From the NCBI GenBank assembly GCA_014529385.2, contig CM043958.1:77856169-77920168 (forward strand): 64,000 nucleotides of DNA. Reading direction: 5' to 3'. The DNA is from Adiantum capillus-veneris. Lineage: Eukaryota > Streptophyta > Polypodiopsida > Polypodiales > Pteridaceae. Shown piece after piece: positions 21,907 through 33,173 of the stretch. How positions within the stretch are numbered: position 1 is the stretch's first letter; every line of letters starts with the position of its first letter. The notes beneath the pieces are model-generated. The model ran no database searches. It had not been told where the DNA came from and saw only the letters and a list, made by a program, of their open reading frames with translations. A program made the position numbers and the translations under genes.

Positions 21907-23753
21907 GACTGTGTTGCTGATGTTGATGTAGAATGCGCTTTTAGCGCAGACTGCACTTACAATCCTACTGTCCATGATGCATGCTTGTCACTTGCTGCAG
22001 ATTCACACGTGTGGTATTTCGACAGTGGTGCTACAAAGCACATTACCTCACATCGTGAATTGTTTACCTCTCTCGAGTCTGTCCCTCATGCGAATTCAAT
22101 CACTTATGCCAACAACGCCTCTTATCCAGTTCAGGGAGTCTGAAACATTGTGCTCACTGCTGCTAATGGCAGTTCCTTCACACTTGTTGATGCACTTTAT
22201 GTACCTGGGATCAAGAAGAATCTCTTGTCTGTATCCGCACTTGCTAGACTTGGACTTGTAGTCAAATTTGTGGATGATAGATTTACAGTTCATGATCTCA
22301 GTTTTGGTGATGAAATTGTTGCATCTGGCCTTTTGTGCCGTGGGTTGTATAAGCTCACTATGTATGACAAGTGTGGACAAAATTTTGCAAATGTTGTTGC
22401 AGATTCAAGGGCTATTTCAGATGCAAAACTTTGGCATGCACGTTTTGGTCATCTGAATTTTGCCAGTTTGCTGCGTTTGCAAAAATCTGATATGGTTGCT
22501 TCTTTGCCGCCTCTTGAAGCACCTGTCAAACATGTTTGTGAAGGTTGTATTTTGGGTAAAATGCAGCGTTCTAAGTTTCCAAAGGATGGTTCAGTTAGGG
22601 CCACATGAAGGTTGCAGCATGTGCATAGTGATGTTTGTGGACCCATGCAAACTCAGTCCTTGGGCAATTACGTGTACTTCGTGATTTTCATTGATGATTA
22701 CTCCAGGCATGCATGGGTATTTCTGCTTAAAGTGAAGTCCGAAGTTTTTATGTGCTTCAAACAATTTCTGGCTATGGCTGAAAATGTCTCGAAATGTACT
22801 ATGGGCACCCTCCATTCCGATCGAGGGGGGGAGTATATGTCTCATGAATTTAATGCATTTATGGCTAGTCGTGGGAAAAAACACCAATGTACAGTGCCTT
22901 ATACACCTCAGCAAAATGTGTTGCTGAGAGAAAAAACAGGTCACTTACAGAAATGGCACGATGTATGGTCAAAAGTCAAGCTTTGCCGCATTCTTTTTGG
23001 CTTGAGGCCATCATGTATGCCACTTATGTACTTAACAGGTGTCCTACGAAAGCTTTGCAGTCTATTACTCCATATGAAGCATGGCATGATAGAAAGCCTT
23101 CTATTGAGCACATGCGTGTTTTTGGTTGTTTGGCATATGATTTGGTGCCACAAGTGCAGTGCAAAAAATTGGATGATAAGGCTGTCAAATGTATTTTTCT
23201 TGGTTATAGTGTTGAAACAGAAGGTTACAGGTTGTATCATCCGCAAACAAAACGTATTCTGGTTTCTCGAGATGTAGTGTTTGTGGAAGATTCTGTTCAG
23301 CCCTTGCTGTCATGTACTAGAGACAATAATGTAAGCTCAGAGCACATTTATGACACTTTGTTGCCTCTTTTAAGTGGTGGAAATACGAATGTAAGTTCCA
23401 ATGAGGCAAATGTACAGCCTATGGGGGTTTTTGAAAATGTTTTAGATCAGCCTATTACTGATGCAGATGTACATGTTGTACTTGATGAGGCAAGGGCTGA
23501 AAATGAGCAGGCTAGAGGTATGCCAAAATGGCTGGTGTACACTTTGCGTGACAATAAATTGGATACACCTTTGTCTAGTCGTACTCGTTCAGGCTCTCGC
23601 CATGCATCTTATGCATCAGATTGTTATGCTTTGGCTGTGTCTAGCTTACATGATGTTGAGGAGCCTCTATGTTTTGATGAAGCACAGAATTCAGAAAACT
23701 GGATGGCTACCATGCAATCAGAATATGACGCACTCATAGAAAATGACACATAG
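21907..23753 (+). pseudogene. Copia-B1 protease and integrase
   Basis: The protease keeps its catalytic WYFDSGATKH near 22015. The integrase zinc-binding region has LWHARFGHLNFASL and CEGCILGK. The core has FIDDYSRHAWVFLLK and SDRGGEYMSHEF, with the Glu-bearing block at the frameshift: one G is missing near 22918 relative to B2 (TPQQN then AERKNRS in another frame). After this come FGCLAYDLVP and CIFLGYS. Stops at 22141, 22606 and 23751 interrupt it. Confidence 0.9.
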
Positions 23754-23765
23754 ACTTTATGTGAT

Positions 23766-25199
23766 TTGGCTCTTGGAAAAAAGGCCATTGGTACAAAGTG
23801 GGTTTACAAGTTGAAACGCAAGCCGGATGGTGCGATTGATCGCCATAAGGCTCGACTTGTTGCAAAGGGTTATGCACAGCAAAAGGGCATTGATTATGAA
23901 GAGACTTTTGCTCCCACTTGTCGTATGACTATTGTACATTTTCTATGTGCATTGGCAGCTCATTTTGGTTGGGATGTACATCAATCAGACATTGTTACTG
24001 CTTTCTTGAATGGTGACATATTTGAGGAAGTTTATGTAACGCAGCCTCGCGGTTTTGTCATAAAAGGACAAGAGGACAAAGTGTGCAGATGTAAGAAGGC
24101 TTTGTATGGGTTGAAGCAATCTCCTCGTGCTTGGTATGAGAAAGCTGACACTCATTTGGTTAGACGAGGCTTTCGTAACAGTCCAACAGAAAGCACATTG
24201 TATGTAAAGCGTGAGGGTGATGTACTTCTCATTGTGGTTCTTTATGTTGATGATTTGCTGATCACTAGACCAAATGAGAGACATATTGCTGAATTTAAGG
24301 CTGATTTGAATGCTACTTTCAAGATGAAAGATTTGGGGCTGTTGCATCATTACTTGGGTATACAATTTAAGCAGTGTGATGGTGGTATTGCCTTGTGTCA
24401 GAAAAGTTACATAGAGACATTGCTATGTAAGTTTGGACTTGAGGATTGCAAACCTATTGCCACTCCCATGGAAACAGGTTTGAAGTTGAGTCTACATGAT
24501 GTTGGCGATCATGCTGATGTCACTCTTTACCAAACTGCTGTTGGCTGCCTCATTTATGTATGCAACACGAGGCCGGATATTCAGTTTGCAGTCTCACAGG
24601 TCAGCAGATTTATGCATAGCCCAGGGTCTAAGCATTGGCAGGCTGTCAAGAGGATTTTCCGCTACCTTAGTGGCACTTTACATCTTGGCTTGTTTTATCC
24701 CAAGGGGGGATCATTGCCGCCAGACTTACATGCTTTTTCGGACTCAGATTGGGCTGGTTGTTTTAACATGCGAGTGTCCACAAGTGGTTTTTGTTTCATG
24801 CTTGGTAGTTCATGTATATCATGGTTGAGCAAGAAGCAACGTACTGTGGCCACTTCGAGTTGTGAGGCTGAGTACAGGGCAGTCTTCACAACTACGGTTG
24901 AGTGTGTATGGCTCAGACGCCTTATGGCTGATTTGGGTGTTGGACAGGACACTGCCAAAACTATCTACACTGACAGTCAGAGCGCATTGGCAGTTGTGAG
25001 GAACCCAGTTTTTCATGCTCGCACAAAGCACATTGAGGTGCATTACCACTATGTCAGGGAGAGGCTCTCAGCAGGAGAGATCAGCTTGGCTTATGTGCCA
25101 ACACAGGACAACCTTGCAGATCTTTTCACAAAGGCATTGTCTCGTGAGAAGCTTGAAGCTTTCCGCAAAGGTTTGGGCTTACTCCCCTTTGTGGACTGA
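23766..25199 (+). pseudogene. Copia-B1 reverse transcriptase and RNase H
   Basis: This frame of 477 codons is intact by itself but separated from the rest of pol by the TAG at 23751. It contains KWVYKLKR, ARLVAKGYAQQKGIDY, LYGLKQSPRAWYEKA and the YVDD active site near 24245. RNase H follows with SDSDWAGC, STSGFCFMLG, SCEAEYR and the end NLADLFTKALS. It retains the stretch NATFKMKDLGLL that is deleted in B2. Confidence 0.93.
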
Positions 25200-25274
25200 T
25201 CCTGTCCTCAGGGCATGGCACTTCCCTTTACTCATGTGCCAGCTCTCGTTCACCGCATCACTCCAGGGGGGATT

Positions 25275-25500
25275 TTTTACCATATACATGTGGTACTGAT
25301 GTGTGTGAACACACTAGGACTACCGGGGCATTTTTTCCCTCTTAGGAGATTTTCCCCCCCGTGCATTGTATATACGCCCATCACTCTAGGGCTATCTATC
25401 TTTCCATTGCACACTAAGTAACACACTCTCTATTGTGTGCCTTGAGCTTCCTTCGTCTTCTCCAAGCTGTGTGTGTTTCTTTGCAACCCTAATTCCAACA
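25275..25500 (+). repeat. Copia-B1 3' LTR
   Basis: 226 bp. Its first bases read TTTTACC where the family has TGTTACC, a mutated terminus. A G-rich polypurine tract (AGGGGGGA) precedes it. Confidence 0.93.
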
Positions 25501-25505
25501 GTGCC

Positions 25506-25828
25506 ATTTGCCCTTCATGGCACCTTGACATGCGTTGCTTGTGCTACTATTCATGACTCAATACCTTCCCAAGGTCAACCAAATTCCCGTTGTGACACCC
25601 AATGACTTTGTCCCTTCTCACCAATCCCCCACCTTGATGCTATCCCAACCCATACTGATAGGCACAATTTTGTCTCTATTGATAGTAGTCTCTCTACATG
25701 TTTCCCTATTTGCTTCTTGAGCTCACCTAAATTTACAGATGATTGTTTGTTAGGGTCTCAGTGGATGCCCCCATAGATGTCTAGTTCGACCTCGCTTATA
25801 GTATTGTGGAGATAAATTATCCAAAGGG
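25506..25828. other. Spacer between Copia-B1 and Gypsy-C
   Basis: Non-coding, nothing recognised. Confidence 0.6.
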
Positions 25829-25833
25829 TGAGG

Positions 25834-27687
25834 TGTCATGTCGCTCCGCTCCCATGACAAGAAAATGAGCAAAGGAATGCCAATCAGGTGTATTTGAATC
25901 CTGCATGATTGTTCAACAGTTATAAGGGCTTGGTAACAAGCCAATTTATAAGCTAAAAGTGTGCCAGATGGGACTCTAAGGGCCAAAACATGTCTTAATG
26001 ATGTTAAAAGGTGTTATATGCTTGAAGTGGGCATGGACGGGATATTGTGACCTAGGACTGCAGTGCTTGATGTGCCCTACCGGCCTGTCTTTACGGCTCG
26101 TTGATTCGAGCTACGGTGAACAAGTTATGGCAGTTTTAAGTTCAAGTCGATTGCAGATCCGTACCGGATTGGGCAATTGTAGCTAAGGTGACAGAATTTA
26201 AATGAACGTACGGGCCTGAAGTGCTCACTCTAAGGAGCGCGTCGGTCTTTTCATATCAGTGATCAGAGTCTCGATCACCAAGATATTGGCCTATAAAGAT
26301 TCACCGGGGGTTGGTTCTGTACCAGTCCAGTCCGCTCAATCGGTGTGCCATTTTGGTATTTTTAGCAACAGCCAGGGTTTTGAACGCAGTATAATAAGTG
26401 CTCGAGGTTGTCTCTTGATACGGGCATCAGATTTCATGATGAGGTTGCTCGACGGGGGCTGCTGAAGAAAGATGTTCTTCTTGGGGATGCTTGAGGCAGC
26501 ATGTATGCCAAAGGTGGTGCCGTTACATAAGCTATGGCTGACCTCAAAGGGGCATGGCCGCCCGTTGAAGTCCAAATTGATTGGCTGCTATGCATGCCAA
26601 AAGTGATGCCCTTCCAATGGTGCCCAAAGGCATACCACCCGGTCGCCCAAAGCCATAACCACCCGGCCGCCCAAGAGCTTTAAAAAATGGAGGCCGCCCA
26701 AGTATAGCCCGTCCAATGGGGTAAATGAAGGCTTAAGTGGTGTGTAAGCAAAGGAAAAAAAACTGAGGTGATGGCAAGGGCAACGTGCTATGACTCTGCA
26801 TCAAAAAAATTGTTGGTGCAGGCCGGGGAAGTCATCGGATGACGCCGGCGAAGAAACGTAAAATCCTCAGCTAGTAGGGGCGATGCCGCTCCGAGCCACT
26901 CGCGGCGCATTTCGTGCGGGTCCAAAATTTCCTGCCACGTCATAGGAAGGGTACCCATTAGCGACATTGCTAATGTGTAGGCCCTTATTTAGAAAGGGGA
27001 TAAGCTCATGCAACATATAAAAAGGAGGAAGGGGCTCTCTTGAGCACACACTCCAGTGTTTTTTTCATCTCTCCTCTTCTTTTTGAGCGCTCTCTAAGAG
27101 CAAGCCATAAGTAGGATTTCATAAAAAGCTCTTAAGCAAGCAATTAAGCCTGGATTTATTTCCTAAGCTCATAATCTTAAGCTCTCTCATCGGATCATCA
27201 TAATCTCTTAACCCAAGCTAAGCTTTCATAAGCTTCTTTAGCCGAGCCTAACTTAATCTCCTTAAGATAATCCAAAGCTCTTGAAGCTAAGTTCTCTAAG
27301 CCTAATCTCGCCCTCATTAAGCCAAGCCTAAGCTATCTAAGCCGCCTAAGCCTGTTCACTGCGGAATTAAGCCGGCAACCTTAAATCGAATCGGACCAAC
27401 CAAGGCCATTGGAAGTTGAAGGCAGAAGACAGTCCAAGGGCAGTTCCTAATGATCGTCTTGATTAGCACTTGGATTAAGACAGGTTAAACTTTGTAAAGT
27501 GCATAAACGTTTCCATTATTATTTGATTAAAACAGGGATATTGTGGCTTATTAGGCTTAAGCTAAACTGTCTGTTTTGAGCTCTGTTCCTGTTAATTGTG
27601 TCTGATGCACCTCTTTTTCCCCGCACTTCTCACAGCCAAGGGCCCGGTGCCTTCACAGCTCACCTTTCGAATACTTATCCTCCGACA
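25834..27687 (+). repeat. Gypsy-C 5' LTR
   Basis: 1854 bp, starting TGTCATGTCGCTCCGCTC. The right third is full of AAGC/CTTAAG words. It is close to the 3' LTR along its whole length with scattered substitutions, so the insertion is relatively young for this window. Confidence 0.93.
27016..27023 (+). promoter_or_regulatory. Candidate TATA box in the Gypsy-C LTR
   Basis: TATAAAAA followed by a purine-rich stretch. It is conserved at 34356 in the 3' LTR. Position about two thirds into a long LTR suits a Pol II promoter for the element RNA. Confidence 0.5.
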
Positions 27688-27741
27688 TTCTTGGTGAACC
27701 CGATGAGAAACGAGCCGGGGTGAGCAGTGTTGTGGAGAAAG
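27688..27741 (+). promoter_or_regulatory. Gypsy-C primer-site region, tRNA not identified
   Basis: The primer site must lie directly after the LTR, around TTGGTGAACCCGATG. It does not match the initiator-Met site used by the other elements here, and I cannot assign the tRNA. Confidence 0.4.
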
Positions 27742-28945
27742 ATGTCGACACCGCAAGAGGCAGCCATGCAACAAATGCTGCAGCAGTTTGCTGCTTACAT
27801 TCAACAACAGCAGGCTGCCCAACAGTAGTATAATCTGCAAGAGAGGATCCGTAAAGCTCGACACACAGTTACCGAGAAATTACAGCGATTTGAAGGCCAG
27901 GATATTAGCAAGTTTTGCAATATCTACGAGCAGGCAATGGAAGATAACGGAATCGATGATCAGAATGCAGTGGAAGGATTCCATTGAATTGCGAAGCCTG
28001 AACTTAGGAGCTGAATAAAAGAAATTCAGGTTGTTCAAGGCCCGAATTGGCAGGATTTCAAGAAGGCGCTTCAGGAGGAATACTTCCTTGAGGATTCGCA
28101 AAGAGTAACCAGACAAAGCTTTATGAAGTGGGTGCAGAAGAAGAACAAAAATCTAACTGCACTAGAATTTTTACGGGAATTTGAGAAGAAATTCGAGCAA
28201 CTGTCCTCGACAGAGCAACATTCAATGAAGGATCAGAAGGTTGAACTGTTCATTCAGGCTGCTGATCCACGACTTCAGAAGAGTCTAGTGCAGTTTCTAG
28301 AGGATTCAACAGAAGAATTGGGCTTAACATCCGACTGGAAGGTAGTCACTGAAGGAAGGGTGATGATGATGGTGCAGGTACCAAGGGTCAATTATGGCCT
28401 TATGCTTTGAAGACAGCAAAAACAGGGCAGGTAACTTATGGGAAGCTGCGAGAAGTAGGGAATTCAATTCGAGAAACCACAGGGTGGACTGATCCAATGG
28501 ATTCCCTCTCAGTGTATGCGTTTATTGCGAGGTCTCAAGCTAATAAGGCTATGGTGGAGGAAAACCGGCAAAGAGATGAAGAAGTTCCTGGGACATCGAA
28601 AAGGACAACGAGATTTAGCAGCAAAAAAGAAGAAGGACCTACTCCTAAGCCCGCTCCTGAAGTGGCGATGGAGGAGGCACCCAAGGACAAAAAGCAAGGT
28701 AAACCCAGGGGACCCTCATATAAGCTTAAGTCTGACACTGAATTAGCTACAAATTTAAAGAAAGTTTTTGAAGAGCGCATTCTGAATAACAAAGTGGAGC
28801 TCACATTGGGTGATATTTTGGGTATTGCCAAATGCGAGTTTCACGAGGAGATTATTGATATATCAAAAGAAAGCGGCAAAAACCAAGTGAACAGGAGCCG
28901 GAGTCAGTTAAGAGCCAGGCGGTTCGCCACATTGAAGCAATTTTG
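27742..28945 (+). pseudogene. Gypsy-C gag-like region, broken
   Basis: A first ATG at 27742 opens a Gln-rich start (MSTPQEAAMQQMLQQFAAY) that soon meets a TAG. The frame continues with stops to about 28410 and then shifts. Later pieces (28407 on) carry a basic Pro/Lys-rich linker and KVFEERILNNKVELTLGDIL. No zinc knuckle is visible. The gag assignment rests on position before the protease and is otherwise weak. Confidence 0.6.
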
Positions 28946-29611
28946 GATCATTATGAAGAGTATTTGGCAGATCTTGAAGAAGAAGAAGAGTCGAGGTCTG
29001 TGGTGGTGTCAAATCCAACCGTACCAGAGGTAAGGCATGTTCATTTCAATGAAGATGAAGACAATGAAAGTATACCAAGGAGTCACTTTTCAAGGACTCA
29101 TTGGGCAAGAGCAACAACCGAAACTATTGTGAAGCTTGGCGACATTGAAGAACCGGTCTTAGCACTCATAGATCATGGATCGGAGATCAATTTGATGGCT
29201 AAAAGCTTGCACAAAAAGGGGAAATGGCCTATTGATGTGGACCATGGTTGGCGGATTCGAGCTGCCAATATGCTTCCAGGCAACCTCTATGGTGCATGTG
29301 CCAATGTTAAGGTTATTGTAGGGGATGTCTATGATGAGCAAAATTTCTTTATACAGGAGCATTCCTCTTATCCATTAATTCTGGGGCAACCTTACATTAC
29401 GGCTGTGCTAATGGAAACCAAGGTGTTGGATGATGGCTCGGCCTATGCCAGGGTTCGAAGTCGAGATGGTAAGAAAGCAGTTCAATTCTTGACTGTATGT
29501 GTTGATCATGCCAAGAACAAGGATAGTCTACGTGATCATCCAATGCCAAAGATACGCAAGGAGTTTAGAGAACACAGGTTTGCACAGGATTTTCTTGGAG
29601 TGCCATTATAA
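28943..29611 (+). pseudogene. Gypsy-C aspartic protease region
   Basis: An open frame with an acidic N-terminus (EEYLADLEEEEE) and a retropepsin-like core: LALIDHGSEINLMAKSL near residues 73-90 and PLILGQPYITAVL near 145, matching the two conserved protease blocks. The active-site triplet reads Asp-His-Gly (codons 29170-29178) where Asp-Ser/Thr-Gly is standard. It is separated from gag and from the reverse transcriptase by frame changes. Confidence 0.75.
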
Positions 29612-29911
29612 AGTGGGACTATGGTGGTACAAGTGAGGAGAAGTTCTTGCAAAGAGAAGCTTTCTCTTCGGGGTTTTTGAGGTTAACAGCTGAAGGTTCA
29701 GTATCTTTCAAAAATTTAATGATTTGCCAAAGTGGACAAAACAATATGTTTCAGGTATCCAAAGTGAATTGGAGGGATGTGATGTGCTTGAATGAGATGA
29801 TGTGATTTCAGGAATCTTTGAAGAGGTATCTTATGTAGATACTATGTCAGAGCTTGAGGAGATCAGGCAACACAGGTTACAAAGAGGAACTGAAGTGGTT
29901 AAGGTCCATTC

Positions 29912-30944
29912 ATGGACATGTATGATGAGTTAGGTATATATGAAGCACTTATGCATATTGAGGATGATTCAGTTGAAGCAGTTGAAGCACAGGTAGAGAC
30001 GAAATACAAGACTATTGCAAAGAAAGTGAGGCCAGTGGTGGCTACACCACTACCAGAAGGAAGTGACAGAATGATTAAGGAGGCTTCTCGACAGCCTATA
30101 TTCAGGAATCCAAAGAACATAGGGCATAAGTTTACTAAGGAGACATTGCAGCAGCTGAAGGTTGGAGAAGATGGTTTCCTCAATGAAGAGGAGATCAAAT
30201 GTTTTCAAGGTATGCTCAAAAAACATGGTAAAGCTTTTGCTTTTGAGCCAAGTGTGATTGGATGTGTGGATCCCAAGTGTTGTTTCGCCTATGGTTATTT
30301 TCACTGTTCCTCACGTGCCATGGAGCTTACGTCCTATTCCAGTTCCTAAAGCTCACTTGCCGAACCTTATCCATTTGCTTAATGAAAAGATTCAAATGGG
30401 AATTTTGGAGCCATCATGTGCACCATATTCCAATCGATGGTTTACTGTTCCAAAGAAAAATGGTACATAAAGGTTCATTCAGGATATGCAACTGGTTAAC
30501 AAGGTAACAATCTGCAATGTGGGTACTGGCCCAATTGTGGATGAATTTGCTGAGGCCTTTGCAGGTAGATTTATATACTCCATGGGTGATCTTTATTTAG
30601 GATATGATCAATTCCAGTTAGCTTTGGAGAGGAGGGATCTTACTACAATGCGTACTCCTCTTGGTTTGGTAAGGATGTGCACTTTGCCACTGGGTGCTAC
30701 TAATTCAGTAGCGCATATGATGAACGTCATGAATAAGGTATTAAGGGACTTTATCCCACATGTTACTATGCCTTTCATTGATGATCTACCAATTAAGGGC
30801 TGTGAAGAAGGCTCAAAAGATGAAACAAAATACCAGAGGGGGTGCCGACAGTTTGTTGCTCAACATATTACTGACTGTGATGCTATTTTATCAAGGCTTG
30901 AAGAAGTTAACACTTTTAGGTCAAAAATCAACTTTTGGTGCTAA
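29912..30944 (+). pseudogene. Gypsy-C reverse transcriptase
   Basis: Upstream connector KYKTIAKKVRPV and IGHKFTKETL, then after a frameshift near 30280 the blocks PMVIFTVPHVPW, MGILEPSCAPYSNRWF and VPKKNG. A TAA at 30468 breaks it. The next frame has IQDMQLVNKVTI, YSMGDLYLGYDQFQLAL, RTPLGLVRMCTLPLGATNSV and FIDDLPIKG. The usual Y/F-x-DD is thus present as IDD, but the following residues are PIKG instead of the common IYS. Frame is lost again at about 30940. Confidence 0.88.
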
Positions 30945-31640
30945 GGAGGTCTTAATTGTGGGACGTATGTGTAGTTCTAAAGGAAGAAGGCCAAGTCCAT
31001 CAAAAGTCAAAGCTATCCAAAAGATGAAGGAGACATGTTCTTCGGTCATTGAAGTTCGTCGATTCTTGGGTGCATGTGTGTTCTATCGTATTTGGCTGCC
31101 ACACTTTGCTCATGTTGCAGAGGTGTTGTATCAATTGCTACGAAAAGGTAAAAGGTTTGTTTGGGAAGAAGTTCACACACAAGCTATCAGGAAATTAAAG
31201 AAGATGCTTCTTGAGGCTCCGACCTTGAGGAAAGTTGATTATAAATGTGACTGGCCAGTTATTTGAATAGTTGACACTAGCCCGACAGGTATTGGATGGG
31301 CTATAGGTCAAGATGATGCAGAAGGACACATGTATGCAGTGAGATTCGGAGCCAAGGTGCTCAATGCTCGTCAACGAGGTTATCCACAGGTTAAGAGGGA
31401 ACTTTGGGGCGTTGCTACTACTCTAAGGACTGATAAAGAATACTTTATTGGAGCTTTTGTAGTGGTAGAAACAGATTGCTTGCCACTGATAGGGATGATT
31501 GCAAATTGCTCTACTCCGAACATTGCCATGCTACGATTGATAGCCTATATTAAGTCTCTTAACCCTGAATTTTGTCATATTGCAGGTAGAGATAACCCTG
31601 TTGCAGATATGTTATCAAGAGCCAGGTTTGAAGATGAAGA
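30945..31640 (+). pseudogene. Gypsy-C connection and RNase H
   Basis: IEVRRFLGACVFYRIWLPHFA is the standard Ty3 connection motif. RNase H starts after a TGA at 31264, with DTSPTGIGWAIGQ, RQRGYPQVKRELWG, VETDCLPLIGM and the typical closing block HIAGRDNPVADMLSRA near 31580-31620. Confidence 0.85.
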
Positions 31641-33126
31641 AGAGATGCTAACCACGAGTGATGATGTTGGCTTGAAGTTCTACACGTCCTCTTATCTACA
31701 TGCCAATTGTGGAAATATTGCTCATATTTTTGAAGTATTTTCTAAAGAGTTTTATGACGGACAGTGGCTTATGATTGGCCACTACCTAAGTACTCTCACT
31801 AGACAAGAAGGATGGAGTGACCAAGATTTCAAGAAGATCAAGAAAAAGGCCTATGGCTATTTCCTGAAAGATGGACATTTATGGAAGCAACCAAAGTGCC
31901 CAGGAGGGGCACCACAACAAATTATTTGTGACAAAGCAACTCAATAGCAGGTGATCAAAGAGTTTTATGAAAGTCTATGGGCTGGACACAGAGGAGCCTG
32001 GGCAACCTTTGTCAAGATTAAAGACCGGTATTGGTGGAAAGGTATGTACAAAGACGTGGTTCAATTTGTGGAAACATGCTTGATATGTCAACAATACTCT
32101 AATTTGCGACATAGAGATGGATTGCATTCCACCTATCCACTAGCTATGCACTACAAGTGGGTGGTGGACCTTATTACAATGACAGTAGGAGTGTGGTAGA
32201 TGAGGTATATTGTTCTTGCTAGAGAAGATCTTACTAATTAGGTTGAAGGCAGAGCTTTGCGTACCAAAGATACTAGTCCAGTATGCAAGTTCTTGCTTGA
32301 AGATGTTATCTCCAGGTATCGATGTGTTGGCAGAATTACTGCACATAGAGGAGAGTTGGATGCAGATGAAGCTCGAGAATTTTTTGCTCGTATGGGCATT
32401 AAAATCGCTCTCACTACAGCATATAATCCAGAAGGTAACGGAAAAAGTGAAAGAGGACATTCGCCTATTGTTAAAGCTTTAGCGAAGTTGTGTGAAGGAC
32501 ATATTGGTGATTGGCCTAAACTCTTGCCATTTGCTTTATGGGCTGATCACACTACACACAATTCAGTTACAGGATTTATGCCGTTTGAATTGATGCATGG
32601 GCAAAAACCCATTATCCCTATAGAGGAAGTAGTTATAACTTGGACCATAATGCCATGGGAAGAAGGTATGTCTATTGAAGACTTGCTTGCTCTACGTATT
32701 CGCCAGCTGGAGAGGCGTCAAGAGGATATTGAACAGGCTAAAGAGAATCTTAAGGAGGCAAGATTGAAGAAAAAGACAGCTTTTGATGGAAAGCATAGAC
32801 TACGACCACATGCTATCAAAGATGGTGACTAGGTACTTGTCTATGACAGTAGCTTGGAGAACCAATATACTGCTATGCGGAAAATGACTAAACAGTGGTT
32901 TGGACCATATGTGGTGCAACATGCTTTTGATAATGCGACATATCAATTATGTGAATTAGATGGCACTATGCTTAAGGTGCCTATTGCAGGAAAACGGATC
33001 AAGCTATTCAAGAAGCAAGACGGCAAGATTTTTCTTGAAGATTCCCATTCAGATCCACCTCCAGAGGATCATGTTATGTATACATCAGATGATATGTCTG
33101 ATGACGATTTTAACGAAGGTGATTAA
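31641..33126 (+). pseudogene. Gypsy-C integrase
   Basis: Zinc-binding part with YWWKGMYKDV and CLICQQ near 32030-32095. The core includes VVDLITMTVGVW (first Asp), and then ITAHRGELDADEARE, where the second catalytic Asp is His (codon 32344-32346). AYNPEGNGKSERGH supplies the Glu. A long charged helix (ERRQEDIEQAKENLKEARLKK) and a WFGPYVV block with RIKLFKK close the protein. Stops at 31945, 32197 and 32830 interrupt one otherwise constant frame. Confidence 0.88.
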
Positions 33127-33157
33127 GTGCAATTGGCACAGACCGGAGCCTGTGCAG

Positions 33158-33173
33158 GTTCAGAGGGGGTGGA
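33158..33173 (+). promoter_or_regulatory. Gypsy-C polypurine tract
   Basis: CAGAGGGGGTGGA directly before the 3' LTR, the expected plus-strand primer. Confidence 0.75.

Larger units (their letters stand above)
20361..25500 (+). mobile_element. Copia-B1: full-length Ty1/copia retrotransposon with broken pol
   Basis: 226-bp LTRs (20361-20586 and 25275-25500) are flanked by a perfect target duplication GTGCC (20356-20360, 25501-25505). All domains are present in copia order: gag, protease, integrase, reverse transcriptase, RNase H. Four premature stops (21904, 22141, 22606, 23751) and one frameshift near 22918 disable it. It is a close relative of Copia-B2 at 53087 but has its own target duplication, so the two arose by separate insertions. 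Confidence 0.95.

Noticed and set aside
22591-23246. Antisense open frames across the Copia-B integrase
   Set aside because: They mirror the real pol frame, are present in both copies only as shadows, and have no motif of their own.
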